From an uncultured Actinomycetes bacterium (GTDB lineage: Bacteria > Actinomycetota > Acidimicrobiia > Acidimicrobiales > RAAP-2): 56,994 bases of DNA. The notes beneath the pieces were generated by a model. The model saw nothing but the letters and a program-made list of their open reading frames with translations. It made no database searches and had not been told where the DNA came from. The DNA lies in assembly GCA_903873775.1 (NCBI GenBank), contig CAIQPR010000046.1:1-56994 (forward strand). Direction: 5' to 3'. The position numbers and the translations under genes were made by a program. This document shows positions 7,627 to 17,750 of this stretch, piece by piece. The first letter of the stretch is position 1, and every line of letters begins with the position of its first letter.

Positions 7627-8820
7627 GTGAAAGTTCTTGTTATTGGTGGTGACGGATTCTGTGGATGGCCTACGTCCCTGCACTTGTCGTCGATCGGGCA
7701 CGAGGTCACGATCCTCGACAACTTGAGCCGACGCGAGATTGACATTGAGCTCGAGGTTGAGTCGCTGACGCCTATCCGACCCATCGGGGAGCGTTTGCGC
7801 GTGTGGAAGGAAGTCAGCACCAACGAGATCGGCTTCGTCCGGTTGGACTTGGCGGAGGAATACGACCGCCTCGTCGAGGTTCTCGGCGATCTGCAGCCGG
7901 ATGCGGTCGTGCACTTCGGCGAGCAGCGCGCGGCACCGTATTCGATGCGCTCCAGCGCGGCCAAGCGCTACACGGTGGACAACAACGTGCGGGGAACCCA
8001 CAACTTGCTGTGTGCCATCGTTGAGTCCGGTCTGGACATCGCGGTGGTGCACCTCGGCACGATGGGCGTCTACGGCTACGGCTGGTCGGGTTCCGCTCCG
8101 ATCCCGGAGGGGTACCTCAGCGTCAAGGTGTCCACGCCCGAAGGTGAATTGGACCGTGAAATTCTGCACCCGGCCAACCCTGGTTCGGTGTACCACATGA
8201 CCAAGACTCTCGACCAGCTTCTCTTTGCGTTCTACGCGAAGAACGACGCGTTGCGCATCACGGACCTGCACCAGGGCATCGTGTGGGGCACGCAGACGCC
8301 GCAAACGATTCTTGACGACCGCCTGATCAATCGCTTCGACTACGACGGCGACTACGGCACCGTCCTCAATCGCTTCCTCATGCAGGCCGCCATCGGACAC
8401 CCATTGACGGTGCACGGTACGGGTGGACAGACGCGTGCGTTCATTCACATTCGTGACACGGTGCGATGTATCGAGATCGCCCTCAACAATCCGCCGGCGC
8501 GCGGCGAGAAGGTGTCGGTGTTCAACCAGGTCACCGAGACGTACCGCGTCAGCGAACTCGCCGAACTGATCGCTCGCCTGACCGGCGTGGAAGTGGCTCA
8601 CCTCCCGAACCCTCGCGTGGAAGCCGCCGAGAACGACCTCGTGGTGAGCAATGACCGGTTCCTCTCGCTGGGCCTGAGTCCGACGACGCTTTCGGAAGGA
8701 CTTCTCGAGGAGTCTCGTGATGTCGCGCAGAAGTACAAGGACCGTGTCGACGTCTCGAAGATCATCGCTCGTTCCGTCTGGCGCAGTGGCATGGAGACGT
8801 CACCTGACCTCATGAAGTAG
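7627..8820 (+). CDS. UDP-sulfoquinovose synthase homologue (SQD1/SqdB/Agl3 family)
   Basis: The 397-residue protein matches the whole SQD1 family pattern: the NAD loop [19 protein letters not shown], the long insert near the start, [24 protein letters not shown] with Thr145, YHMTK with catalytic Tyr189 and Lys193, GIVWGTQT, the YGTVLNRF segment and [28 protein letters not shown]-like end. The family turns UDP-glucose and sulfite into UDP-sulfoquinovose, the donor for sulfolipid or sulfonated glycans. The GTG at 7627 is chosen because AAAGGAG lies six bases upstream and the NAD motif starts at once. No SqdX/SQD2 glycosyltransferase is adjacent; the nearby GT2 and GT-C proteins could use the product, but this is inference. 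Confidence 0.9.
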   Translation: [397 protein letters not shown]

Positions 8821-8850
8821 GTCGCGCCGCGAGTGGCGACGTGACGGCGC

Positions 8851-9927
8851 CTAGCTGACGTCTTGGATCAACACACCCGTGGTGGCATCCATCTCGGTCA
8901 ACGTGTTGTTCGCGGCGTTGGCGACCCACAAGTTGCCCTGCAAGATGGCGAGCGAGGCGGGACCGAGGAAGTTGAAGGCGTAGTTGGTGTTGCACATCAT
9001 CCAATTCGCGTCACCGGTCGTCGCTTGCAGCTGTGTGACCATGGGACTGGTGCCCGGGGGGCTGACGACGTAGACGAAGCCCTGCCAACTGATGACCGTG
9101 GCGGGTGCGTTGAAGCCGTAATTGGCGTTCAGACTCGAGTTGGTGATGTTTTGCACGAACGCGCCCGTCGTCGCGTTGAATTCGGTGACGGAGTCGGTCG
9201 CGCTATTAGTGGCCCACACGTCGGCGCCGTTCACGGCGAGGCCCGCGAGACCGCTGAAGTCATAGGTCGGGCTCGACAAGACCGACGTCACCGCGCCGGT
9301 GGCGATCTTGACGACGGTGACTGAACTATTCGCCGCATTGGCAACCCACAATGTGGTCGACGTCGACGTCGACGCGAGAGCGACCGGTCCATCAAAGCGC
9401 AAGGGACCTTTCGGCGCATTCGTCAAGATGCGCACGAGGCGTCCTGTCGTGGCGTCGATCTCGGTGATAGTGCTGTTCCCCTCGTTGGCGACGAAGAGAT
9501 TGGTGCCGATCGTGAGTGCCGCGACAGGACGGTTGAGGTGGTACGAGGTGCCGGTGATCACTCGCACGAGAGCGCCGGTCACGCCATTGATTTCGGTCAG
9601 CGATGGAGACGTGTTCACCACGATCAGCGTGGTCCCGACGGCGGCGAGAGCGCGTGGCGTGGAGAAGTGGTACTTCGCACCACTCACCGTGCGCACCAAG
9701 GTACCCGTACTCGTGAGTTCGCTCAGGGAGTTGGCACCCGCGTTCGCCACCCACAAATTCGTCCCGATCACGCGCAGCGCCGTCGGCGTACTCAGGTGAA
9801 GGGTGTCGCGCGGATGCGTGGATGCACCCGACGACGTTGACAGCGTGGGCATCGTGAGAGCGAGCAGCGCGACGGCTCCCGCAACGCAACGCCGGATCCG
9901 GTGGTTTCGAGGTGAACGGGGCGTCAT
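8851..9927 (-). CDS. Secreted seven-bladed beta-propeller protein (NHL/YncE-like)
   Basis: The 358-residue protein has a signal peptide (basic start, then CVAGAVALLALTMPTLSTSSGA) followed by seven repeats of about 44-50 residues. Each repeat follows the pattern ALxxxGTNLWVANxxxNSxTExxxTTGxLVRxxT. The number fits a closed seven-bladed propeller that fills the whole mature protein. Such proteins usually bind partners or sugars at the cell surface and no catalytic residue is evident. The ATG at 9927 has GGAGG five bases upstream; the frame stays open further but the signal peptide fixes this start. It converges on the sulfoquinovose synthase gene and lies downstream of a glycosyltransferase on the same strand. 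Confidence 0.85.
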   Translation of the reverse strand: MTPRSPRNHRIRRCVAGAVALLALTMPTLSTSSGASTHPRDTLHLSTPTALRVIGTNLWVANAGANSLSELTSTGTLVRTVSGAKYHFSTPRALAAVGTTLIVVNTSPSLTEINGVTGALVRVITGTSYHLNRPVAALTIGTNLFVANEGNSTITEIDATTGRLVRILTNAPKGPLRFDGPVALASTSTSTTLWVANAANSSVTVVKIATGAVTSVLSSPTYDFSGLAGLAVNGADVWATNSATDSVTEFNATTGAFVQNITNSSLNANYGFNAPATVISWQGFVYVVSPPGTSPMVTQLQATTGDANWMMCNTNYAFNFLGPASLAILQGNLWVANAANNTLTEMDATTGVLIQDVS

Positions 9928-9995
9928 GGCAACCTCCAGTGGCTGTGCCCACACCGTACAACGTGGAGTGTTCGACTGCCCGGGAGACCTACGTG

Positions 9996-10964
9996 TCAGG
10001 CTGCGTGCGCACGGGGCCGCCGCGCGACGCGACGGCTCGTTGGCGTCAGAAGCGCGAGTAGCGCCCACCACGTCACAAGACACACAATGCCGCAGTTGAG
10101 AAGTCCCGCTCGCAATGTCGACCACGAGCGCTGTGAGAGGCCACTGCGTACTCGCTGGTAGGCGAGGTGTCCGTAGAACACGGCACTCCCGTGCCAGGCC
10201 TGCAGTACCCGACGCCGGGAGGTCGCGATCTTCATGATGCGTCCGCGCGCGCGAACTGCACCCTGGGCACGGCCCTGGGTCTGACTTCGTTGCGCGCCGT
10301 GAGCACGGTAAGCGAATGTGGCTTGCGGAACGAAGATGAAGTCGCCAACTTCGGCCACGCGGACCCATAGGTCGTAGTCCTCGGAACGTGTCACTCGCGG
10401 GTCGAAGCCACCGGCAGCCAGATAGGCCTCTCGACGTACGACGACTCCCGCCGGAGGCGGGAAACACAACCGCGTCACCGCGGCGTCGAAGGACCATCGT
10501 TCGCTGGGGGCCAGTGTGAATCCCGATGCGCGCACCGGCGAGGAGACCCACTGGGGATACGAGCCGGGGTCGCGGATGTCTCCTTGCTCATCGATGCCCG
10601 AAAACGAACACACCGCACCAGGGGCACGAGAGGTGTGACGAAGGGCGCTCACCATTGTGGAGAGTTGCTGCGGGCCGAGAAGATCGTCCGCGTCACAAAA
10701 GATGAGGAGCGGTGCCGTCGTGTGAGCGACACCCGTGGAGCGGGCAGCGACGGGACCGCCGTTCTCTTGGCTCAGCACCCGAAAGCGTGCATCGGACTGA
10801 GCGAAGGAAGTTGCGATGTCAACGGTGTCGTCGGAGCTCCCGTCGTCGACGACGAGGCATTCCAGCGGGACTGTTTGCTCGGACACCGCGTGCAGGGTCT
10901 CTGCAAGGTAGGCACTCGCGTTGTAGGCCGGGATAATGACGGCTATCTCCGGAGTTGCACCCAC
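9996..10964 (-). CDS. Family 2 glycosyltransferase
   Basis: The 322-residue protein begins with the GT-A fold: IAVIIPAYNASAYLAETLHAV, VVDDGSSDDTVDIA, NGGPVAARSTGV and the metal-binding FCDADDLL (DAD). A later acidic region (GFDPRVTRSEDYDLWVRV) holds the likely catalytic base. A hydrophobic segment (AGLLNCGIVCLVTWWALLALL) near the C terminus suggests membrane association. Such enzymes add single sugars to lipid-linked or surface glycans; the donor cannot be told from the sequence. The GTG start begins directly before the glycosyltransferase core. It lies 68 bases upstream of the propeller gene on the same strand and is probably co-transcribed with it. Confidence 0.88.
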   Translation of the reverse strand: MGATPEIAVIIPAYNASAYLAETLHAVSEQTVPLECLVVDDGSSDDTVDIATSFAQSDARFRVLSQENGGPVAARSTGVAHTTAPLLIFCDADDLLGPQQLSTMVSALRHTSRAPGAVCSFSGIDEQGDIRDPGSYPQWVSSPVRASGFTLAPSERWSFDAAVTRLCFPPPAGVVVRREAYLAAGGFDPRVTRSEDYDLWVRVAEVGDFIFVPQATFAYRAHGAQRSQTQGRAQGAVRARGRIMKIATSRRRVLQAWHGSAVFYGHLAYQRVRSGLSQRSWSTLRAGLLNCGIVCLVTWWALLALLTPTSRRVARRPRAHAA

Positions 10965-11052
10965 GCCGCGATCCTAGAAGCGCGACCGTGCCCGACCGAA
11001 TCGTCTGTACGTCGAGACGTGGTCGCACCGTAGGGTGGATGTGGAGGTCGAC

Positions 11053-11313
11053 GTGACTGAGGTCGTGATGTATTGGCGCCCGGGGTGCCCCTTTTGTGTT
11101 CGGTTGGAGCGCGAACTTGTCGACGCCAGCGTCGCGTACGTGAAAGTCAATATTTGGGAGCATCCTGAAGCGGCACAGATCGTGCGACATTTCGCCAAGG
11201 GCAATGAGACGGTCCCGACAGTGACCGTCGGCGAGCTCGCTTTTGTGAACCCGTCGATCGACACTGTTCTCTCGGCCGTGCACACAATGGAGAAGACCGA
11301 ACGTTCGTCCTAA
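11053..11313 (+). CDS. Mycoredoxin/glutaredoxin-like thiol protein
   Basis: This 86-residue thioredoxin-fold protein carries the active site Cys12-Pro-Phe-Cys15 (MYWRPGCPFCVRLERELVD), the cis-Pro loop ETVPTVTVGE and the glutathione/mycothiol-site region FVNPS. In Actinobacteria such proteins reduce mixed disulfides formed with mycothiol. The GTG at 11053 has TGGAGG five bases upstream; a further upstream GTG at 11035 lacks such a site. It is a short gene between two surface-glycan genes, with no clear operon partner. Confidence 0.85.
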   Translation: MTEVVMYWRPGCPFCVRLERELVDASVAYVKVNIWEHPEAAQIVRHFAKGNETVPTVTVGELAFVNPSIDTVLSAVHTMEKTERSS

Positions 11314-11389
11314 GCGAGACGGAGCCGTGTGACGGCTGGTGACCCAATGATGTTGTTTTCGGCGATGGTGTCGTAGATGTGACGTGACG

Positions 11390-11428
11390 GCAACACACCG
11401 TGGCCCGCACTCGAGCGACGTGTGTTGC
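11390..11428. repeat. 9-bp inverted repeat in the mycoredoxin/GT-C intergenic gap
   Basis: GCAACACAC (11390-11398) and GTGTGTTGC (11420-11428) are exact reverse complements with a 21-base spacer. It may be a weak terminator of the mycoredoxin gene or a leader structure of the next gene. The rest of the 170-base gap shows nothing recognisable. Confidence 0.4.
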
Positions 11429-11484
11429 GGGGATACGCCGATGTTCACTCTTCGCGGCGACGAACGCGCGGCTACTCTTTCGGC

Positions 11485-13182
11485 ATGTTGGACGTCCCGA
11501 CGATGGCCGACGCCACCGACTCTGTATCGCGCCAACGTGATCACGCCGAGTGGTGGGCATTTTTCGCGTGGTCTGCGGGTTCGTACCTTTTTTTGACGGC
11601 CCTTCTCCTCGGCACTCCCCGGGGTCGAGTGATCTATATCTTCGACGACGCCGCCATCCATTTGGACGTGGCGCGGGATCTCGCGTACCACTTCACGTGG
11701 GGTATTGCCCCCGGGCATTTTGAGTCAGCCTCGTCGTCACCTCTCTGGACGGTTCTCTTGGCGCTGGCGATTCGGCCCGCGGCGTTCGCGGCCACGTGGC
11801 TCCCTTTGTTCTTCACGCTGTCGTCGTCGCTCGCGCTACTCGCGATCTTGGCGTCGTGCCAGAAGGTGCTGCGGCCACAGTGGCGTCGCCCTGTCGACAT
11901 CATCGCCGTGGTGGTGTTGACCAACGTGGTCTTGTTCCTCCCCGCGATGACACTGCTCGGGATGGAGCACGTTCTGCACGCCGCTCTGGTCGTCGGCGCG
12001 GTCGCCCTCGTCGCCCGTCAGCTCGATGGTGACGCGACCTGGGGGCCAGCGTCGCTTCCTATCGCGTTGTTCGTTTTGGCCGAGGCAACGAGGTTCGAGA
12101 CAATTTTTGTGGCCTTCGGGCTGGTCGTCGCGGTGGTCATCGCTCGCGCCCGGGGACGCTCTTTTCCGAGCGTGGCGTCGCGATCTCTCGCCCTGTCGTG
12201 TGCGGCCGCCACGGCCATTCCATTTGCCGTCTTCGCGGTAGTGAATCGCGCGATGGGTGGAGGGTGGTTGCCGAACTCTCTCCTCAGCCGGTCGAATTCG
12301 CTCGGCACGTCATCGTCGTTCTCTCTGAACTACTTCCTGCGGCAATCTACGAAGGACCATCTGCTCCTGGCCTGTTCGTGTGTGTTGCTCGTCGTCATTG
12401 TGTGGGGCTGGCGCGAGCTGAAGGGGTACACCTTGGTGGCCATCGCCACCCTGATCGCCATCGTGCTGCAGATCTCGGTGGCGAGCATCGGTCAGTTCGA
12501 GCGGTATCAGGAGTACTTGATTGCACTCACGGTCTACGTAGCGCTGATGGCCGCAGGGGATGTCTATGCGCGGCGACAAGAATCGACGCGTCAGTGGACA
12601 CTGATTCTTGCGTGCGCCGTCGTGTTGTCCGTGCTGGTGTCGTCACAGCGCACAACACTCTTGCGTCGCGTGCCGCGCGCGTCCGCCGATGTCTACCAAC
12701 AAAAGTTCCTCGCGGGCGAGTTTCTCGAGAAGTACTACCGGAACGACACTGTGGCGTCCGGTGAACTCGGGTGGATTGCGTGGCTGCACCACGGACCCTT
12801 TGTCGATCTTCTGGGCCTCGGTGACTACGACATTCTGCAAGAGCTGCGCGCAACGTCGGGCAAGGCGCCCGCCACGTACTGGGCGCACATTGCCACTCAG
12901 GATCACGTCCATGTGGTGGTCGAATATCCCCTCACGCTCGGCGGTGGAGTACCGGCATCATGGATCTTGGTGGGAACGTGGGTGCTACATCGACCTCTGA
13001 CCACGGCGTACCAGAGAGACCTGGAGTTTTGGGTGACGTCGCCCCGTGCGGTAGCGCCCCTCCAGCGACACTTGCGTGCCTTCGCCCCGAATTTGCCGCG
13101 CGCGGAGACTTTGCGTCTCGCGCCGTACGCGAGTTTGATTGCGGCGCGGGAAATACGTCAACAGATGGCCGCACATGAGTGA
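11485..13182 (+). CDS. GT-C-type polytopic membrane glycosyltransferase-like protein
   Basis: The protein has about 565 residues with roughly ten or more hydrophobic segments and a soluble C-terminal domain of about 170 residues. Right after the first membrane segment comes the acidic luminal motif VIYIFDDAAIHLDVARDLAYH. This Asp-Asp arrangement (DDAxI..xxxRxL) is typical of lipid-phosphate-sugar-dependent GT-C enzymes, including mycobacterial arabinofuranosyltransferase relatives. It is followed by SSSPLWTVLLAL, also typical. Such enzymes move a sugar from a polyprenyl donor to an acceptor outside the membrane. The start is uncertain: ATG at 11485 or 11503 are both possible and neither has a strong ribosome site. 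No donor can be assigned. Confidence 0.72.
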   Translation: MLDVPTMADATDSVSRQRDHAEWWAFFAWSAGSYLFLTALLLGTPRGRVIYIFDDAAIHLDVARDLAYHFTWGIAPGHFESASSSPLWTVLLALAIRPAAFAATWLPLFFTLSSSLALLAILASCQKVLRPQWRRPVDIIAVVVLTNVVLFLPAMTLLGMEHVLHAALVVGAVALVARQLDGDATWGPASLPIALFVLAEATRFETIFVAFGLVVAVVIARARGRSFPSVASRSLALSCAAATAIPFAVFAVVNRAMGGGWLPNSLLSRSNSLGTSSSFSLNYFLRQSTKDHLLLACSCVLLVVIVWGWRELKGYTLVAIATLIAIVLQISVASIGQFERYQEYLIALTVYVALMAAGDVYARRQESTRQWTLILACAVVLSVLVSSQRTTLLRRVPRASADVYQQKFLAGEFLEKYYRNDTVASGELGWIAWLHHGPFVDLLGLGDYDILQELRATSGKAPATYWAHIATQDHVHVVVEYPLTLGGGVPASWILVGTWVLHRPLTTAYQRDLEFWVTSPRAVAPLQRHLRAFAPNLPRAETLRLAPYASLIAAREIRQQMAAHE

Positions 13183-13236
13183 GAATCTTCAGACGTGGGC
13201 CACCATTTCTGAGTGGACCACACGTAAGCGGGCGGA

Positions 13237-14226
13237 ATGAGCATGAAAATTCGCGTGACGGAGGGCGATCTCGCCCGGATGAAGGACCAGTTGTATTTCA
13301 CGGGGTCCGACCGTCGAAGGAAGTTGTCGCGCTACTGGCTCCTCCTGAGCCTCGCCGCGGTCATCGCCTCCGCGGGTGTCATAGGTGACTCGACCGCGAC
13401 GGTGATCGGCGCGATGATCGTCGCACCCTTGATGACCCCCATCCTCGGAGCGGTGCTGGCGATTGTGTCGGGCGATGGCGTCAATTTGCGACGTTCCGTG
13501 GTCCTTGTGGTACTCGGCGCGTGCAGTGTCGTGGCCATCGGCGCGATCATGGGAGTCTTCATTGGGTACGACGTCGTGGCCGCCACAAACGCTCAGGTTG
13601 CGGCCCGCGTGTCGCCTCGCCTGATCGACCTCGTGGCGGCGTTAGCGACCGGCGCCGTCGGCGCGGTTGCTCTCAATCGTTCGGACATTTCCGACACCCT
13701 TCCCGGGGTCGCGATATCCATTTCGTTGGTCCCGCCCTTGGCGGTGGTGGGATTGACATGGGAGTCCGGTGCTCCCCACGAATCGATTGGTGCGCTGGTT
13801 CTTTTTCTCACGAATGTGTGTGCGATCCTCGCGAGCGGCGTCGTCGTGATGTGGATCTATGGCGCACACCGCGTCGCAGTGCGCCTGGAGGGGACTTCAT
13901 TTCGCCGCAGCAGTGCCGTGTCCGTGGTGGCGGCGCTCCTCGTCATCATTGTGATTCCGCTGTCGTTGAACTCTCAACGCATCGATCGAACGCTGCAGCA
14001 CCAACAAGTCGTGAGTGCTCTCGCCACGTCGTGGGCGCACGGCGCCGGGTGGACCGTGTTGTCGGTGACACATCGTGATGGCGTCTACTTCGTCATTGTC
14101 AGCGGACCCGCACCCGCACCATCGCTCCACGGGTTAAGCGCAACCCTGAGCGCGAATGGCATTGCACCTTCGGACGTGCACATCGTGCTCAGTCCGGTGA
14201 CGTTCGAAACTCTGCCGTCGTCTTAA
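13237..14226 (+). CDS. DUF389 family membrane protein
   Basis: This 329-residue protein has the signature of DUF389: a basic start, then SRYWLLLSLAAVIASAGVIGDSTATVIGAMIVAPLMTPILG, about six membrane segments, ALNRSDISDTLPGVAISISLVPPLAVVGL, and a soluble C-terminal tail. The family is widespread and has no proven function. It stands alone here, with the LLM oxidoreductase gene convergent 22 bases downstream. The ATG at 13237 is used; a second ATG two codons later is possible. Confidence 0.88.
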   Translation: MSMKIRVTEGDLARMKDQLYFTGSDRRRKLSRYWLLLSLAAVIASAGVIGDSTATVIGAMIVAPLMTPILGAVLAIVSGDGVNLRRSVVLVVLGACSVVAIGAIMGVFIGYDVVAATNAQVAARVSPRLIDLVAALATGAVGAVALNRSDISDTLPGVAISISLVPPLAVVGLTWESGAPHESIGALVLFLTNVCAILASGVVVMWIYGAHRVAVRLEGTSFRRSSAVSVVAALLVIIVIPLSLNSQRIDRTLQHQQVVSALATSWAHGAGWTVLSVTHRDGVYFVIVSGPAPAPSLHGLSATLSANGIAPSDVHIVLSPVTFETLPSS

Positions 14227-14248
14227 ATGGGTCGCGGGGTAACGGGCC

Positions 14249-15121
14249 TCACCAGTTCGCCACGAGTTCGCGACCGGTCGTGGCGATGGCTTCGAACGTG
14301 GTGAGGTCGGCGTCGAACGGTGAGTCCGGCACGGGATAGTGCACCACCACCTCCGTGATGCCGAGCGCCGCGTACCGGCCGGCCCAGTCGAGGAATGCCT
14401 CCAACGACGCGAGCGGGTGCTCGTCCACGTGCATGTCGAGGAGGATCTTCTCGAAGTGGTCCGTGACGCCGTGTCGTGATCGCGCGGTCGCCAGCCAGTC
14501 GATCTGACGGCGAACCGCGTCGAGCGTCGAACGCTCGTCGGATGATCCAATCGTGACCCAGCCGTCGCCGAGTCGGGCGGCCAGATCGATGCTTTTGGGA
14601 CCGAGGCCGCTGATGTACAGGGGCGGCCGGGGACGCTGTAGCGAGGAGGGGATCTGGCGGGTGTCATGGGCGACGAAGTGGTCCGTCGCGATGTCGCCGA
14701 TCCGGTTCGCGAGCAGGTGCACGAGGGTCTCGGTGAAGTCAACAAATCGCGCGTGTCGCTCCGGCGACGTGAGCGGCGCAGCGCCGAAGGCGGTTGCGTC
14801 GTAGCCGGTACCTCCGGCACCAACACCGACAGAAAGACGACCATTGCTCAAGTGATCGAGCGTCTGGAGTTCCTTGGTGAGAACGACGGGGTGCCGGAGA
14901 TTTGGCGTGGTGACGAGAGGCCCGAGACGGACGCGTGTCGTTGAGGCCGCTGCGGCCGCCAACGTCGGGACGAGGGCGTACCAGGGATCCTCGCGGAAAC
15001 TGCGCCACGTCAAATGGTCGTAGGTATACGCGGCGTGCAGACCCCAGTCGTCGACGCGTCGCCAGGCCTCGAGCATGGTGTTCACGCGTCCCGTCGGCAG
15101 GATGACGCAGCTGACTTTCAC
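14249..15121 (-). CDS. Luciferase-like (LLM) F420-dependent oxidoreductase
   Basis: The 290-residue protein shows the TIM-barrel pattern of the bacterial luciferase-like family. It starts KVSCVILPTGRVNTMLEAWRRVDDWGLHAAYTYDHL, and continues with RVRLGPLVTTPNLRHPVVLTKELQTLDHLSNGRLSVGVGAGG, and RPRPPLYISGLGPKSIDLAARLGDGWV. In Actinobacteria such enzymes mostly use coenzyme F420 and transfer hydride to varied small molecules. The substrate cannot be predicted. The GTG at 15121 starts directly at the first barrel strand. Its neighbours (DUF389 convergent, decarboxylase divergent) give no further clue. Confidence 0.85.
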   Translation of the reverse strand: MKVSCVILPTGRVNTMLEAWRRVDDWGLHAAYTYDHLTWRSFREDPWYALVPTLAAAAASTTRVRLGPLVTTPNLRHPVVLTKELQTLDHLSNGRLSVGVGAGGTGYDATAFGAAPLTSPERHARFVDFTETLVHLLANRIGDIATDHFVAHDTRQIPSSLQRPRPPLYISGLGPKSIDLAARLGDGWVTIGSSDERSTLDAVRRQIDWLATARSRHGVTDHFEKILLDMHVDEHPLASLEAFLDWAGRYAALGITEVVVHYPVPDSPFDADLTTFEAIATTGRELVANW

Positions 15122-15198
15122 GGCGTCAGACTACGGCGGCGTCACGAGTTCGTCTTCGCAATGAGTGTTTACTTGTACGAGTAGCGGGGGAGGAATGT

Positions 15199-16452
15199 AT
15201 GTCAACAGCACCGGGTGCTCGCCACACTCTTCCGGAGTTCGGTCGACGCGCCACCGATGTCCTGGCCGAGATGTATGACAGGAAACGAGGGGACGCGGAG
15301 TGGACGCGAGGTCGCACCTTTAGCTTGGTCTACCCGACGGGACTTGCTGATGTGGACAGCGTTCTCACGGAGGTCAATATCGCGTATCTCTTCGAGAATG
15401 CACTCAACCCTCTTCGCTTTCCGAGTCTCGCGGTCATGGAGAGACACGTCACCGACATGGTCGCCTCCATGCTGCACGCCCCCGACATTGCCGGTGCTGG
15501 TTTCTCGTCGGGCGGAACAGAGTCCATTCTCCTCTCGGTGCTCGTCAGTCGGGAACGTGCGGCCGCGCGAGGGGTGACCAAGGGCAACGTCGTGTTTCCG
15601 GCGTCGGCGCATCCCGCTTTTGCGAAGGCCGCGTTCGTCACGGGCCTCGACGTGCGCACTACACCATTGCGCGACGATTTCACCGCCGACGCGTCGGAGG
15701 TCGCCGCCGCGATTGATGACAACACGGTCCTAGTGGTCGGATCGGCCTACGGCAACCCACACGGCGTGATGGATCCCATTGGCGCACTGTCGGAGATCGC
15801 GGGTGAACGGGGAGTGCCCTTCCATAGCGACGCGTGCATCGGGGGATTTGTGCTGCCCTTCATGGAGGATCTCGGTGTTGAGATTCCGCCGTATGACTTT
15901 CGACTACCGGGCGTAACGCAGATGTCCGCGGACGTGCACAAGTACGGCTACGCCACGAAGGGCGCGTCGGTCGTCGTGTACCGCGACAAGTCGTGGCTCG
16001 CTCACCAGACCTTTCGCTACGACGTGTGGCCCTCGGGGGCCTATCGCACCCCGTCCATGGCCGGCGCTCGCGCGGCGAGCCCCGTGGCTGCGGCCTGGGC
16101 GATCATGAACTATCTCGGACGTCGCGGCTACCAGTCAATATTGAAGGACCTCATCGCCACTACCGAGAGATTCAAGAACGGCATCTCGTCTCTGCCCGGT
16201 CTGCGCATCCTTGGCGACCCGATTGGTCCACTGCTCTCCTTTACGTCCGATGCTTCGGACATTTTTGCCATCGGTGATCGACTCGATGACCGAGGGTGGT
16301 GTTGCAATCGAGTGAAGGACCCCTCGGGTCTCCACATGATGATCTCTCCTCTCCACGCGAGGCATTGCGACGAATTCCTCTCCGACCTCGCGGACGCCGT
16401 GGCGAACACGGGTGTGTCGCGGGGCATTGGCGCTCGCTACAACGATGAGTGA
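15199..16452 (+). CDS. PLP-dependent decarboxylase/lyase, sphingosine-1-phosphate lyase-like
   Basis: The 417-residue fold-type I enzyme belongs to the group II decarboxylase superfamily. It has NIAYLFENALNPLRFPSLAVME, the phosphate loop SSGGTESILLSVLVSRE, the cofactor-stacking and Asp segment FHSDACIGGFVLPF, and SADVHKYGYATKG with the Schiff-base Lys248. GAYRTPSMAGARAASPVAAAWA matches the GG(Y)xxPTxxGSRxG region of sphingosine-1-phosphate lyases. Family members cleave phosphorylated long-chain bases or decarboxylate amino acids. The closest pattern is the S1P lyase group, but no sphingolipid genes are seen. GGGGGAGGA precedes the ATG. Confidence 0.85.
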   Translation: MSTAPGARHTLPEFGRRATDVLAEMYDRKRGDAEWTRGRTFSLVYPTGLADVDSVLTEVNIAYLFENALNPLRFPSLAVMERHVTDMVASMLHAPDIAGAGFSSGGTESILLSVLVSRERAAARGVTKGNVVFPASAHPAFAKAAFVTGLDVRTTPLRDDFTADASEVAAAIDDNTVLVVGSAYGNPHGVMDPIGALSEIAGERGVPFHSDACIGGFVLPFMEDLGVEIPPYDFRLPGVTQMSADVHKYGYATKGASVVVYRDKSWLAHQTFRYDVWPSGAYRTPSMAGARAASPVAAAWAIMNYLGRRGYQSILKDLIATTERFKNGISSLPGLRILGDPIGPLLSFTSDASDIFAIGDRLDDRGWCCNRVKDPSGLHMMISPLHARHCDEFLSDLADAVANTGVSRGIGARYNDE

Positions 16453-16565
16453 TGGGGCAGTGACATTGCCGCGCATCAACCAGTTGGTTCTGCGCTCCCA
16501 TAAGGTCAACAGCGTGACCGCACGACAAAATCTTCGAATTTGGTTTAGTTCCTGGCAGGTCGCGA

Positions 16566-17711
<1,146 letters not shown>

Positions 17712-17750
17712 CCGCGAATTGACCCTACGGTAGAGAGCGGAGGAGGCGCG

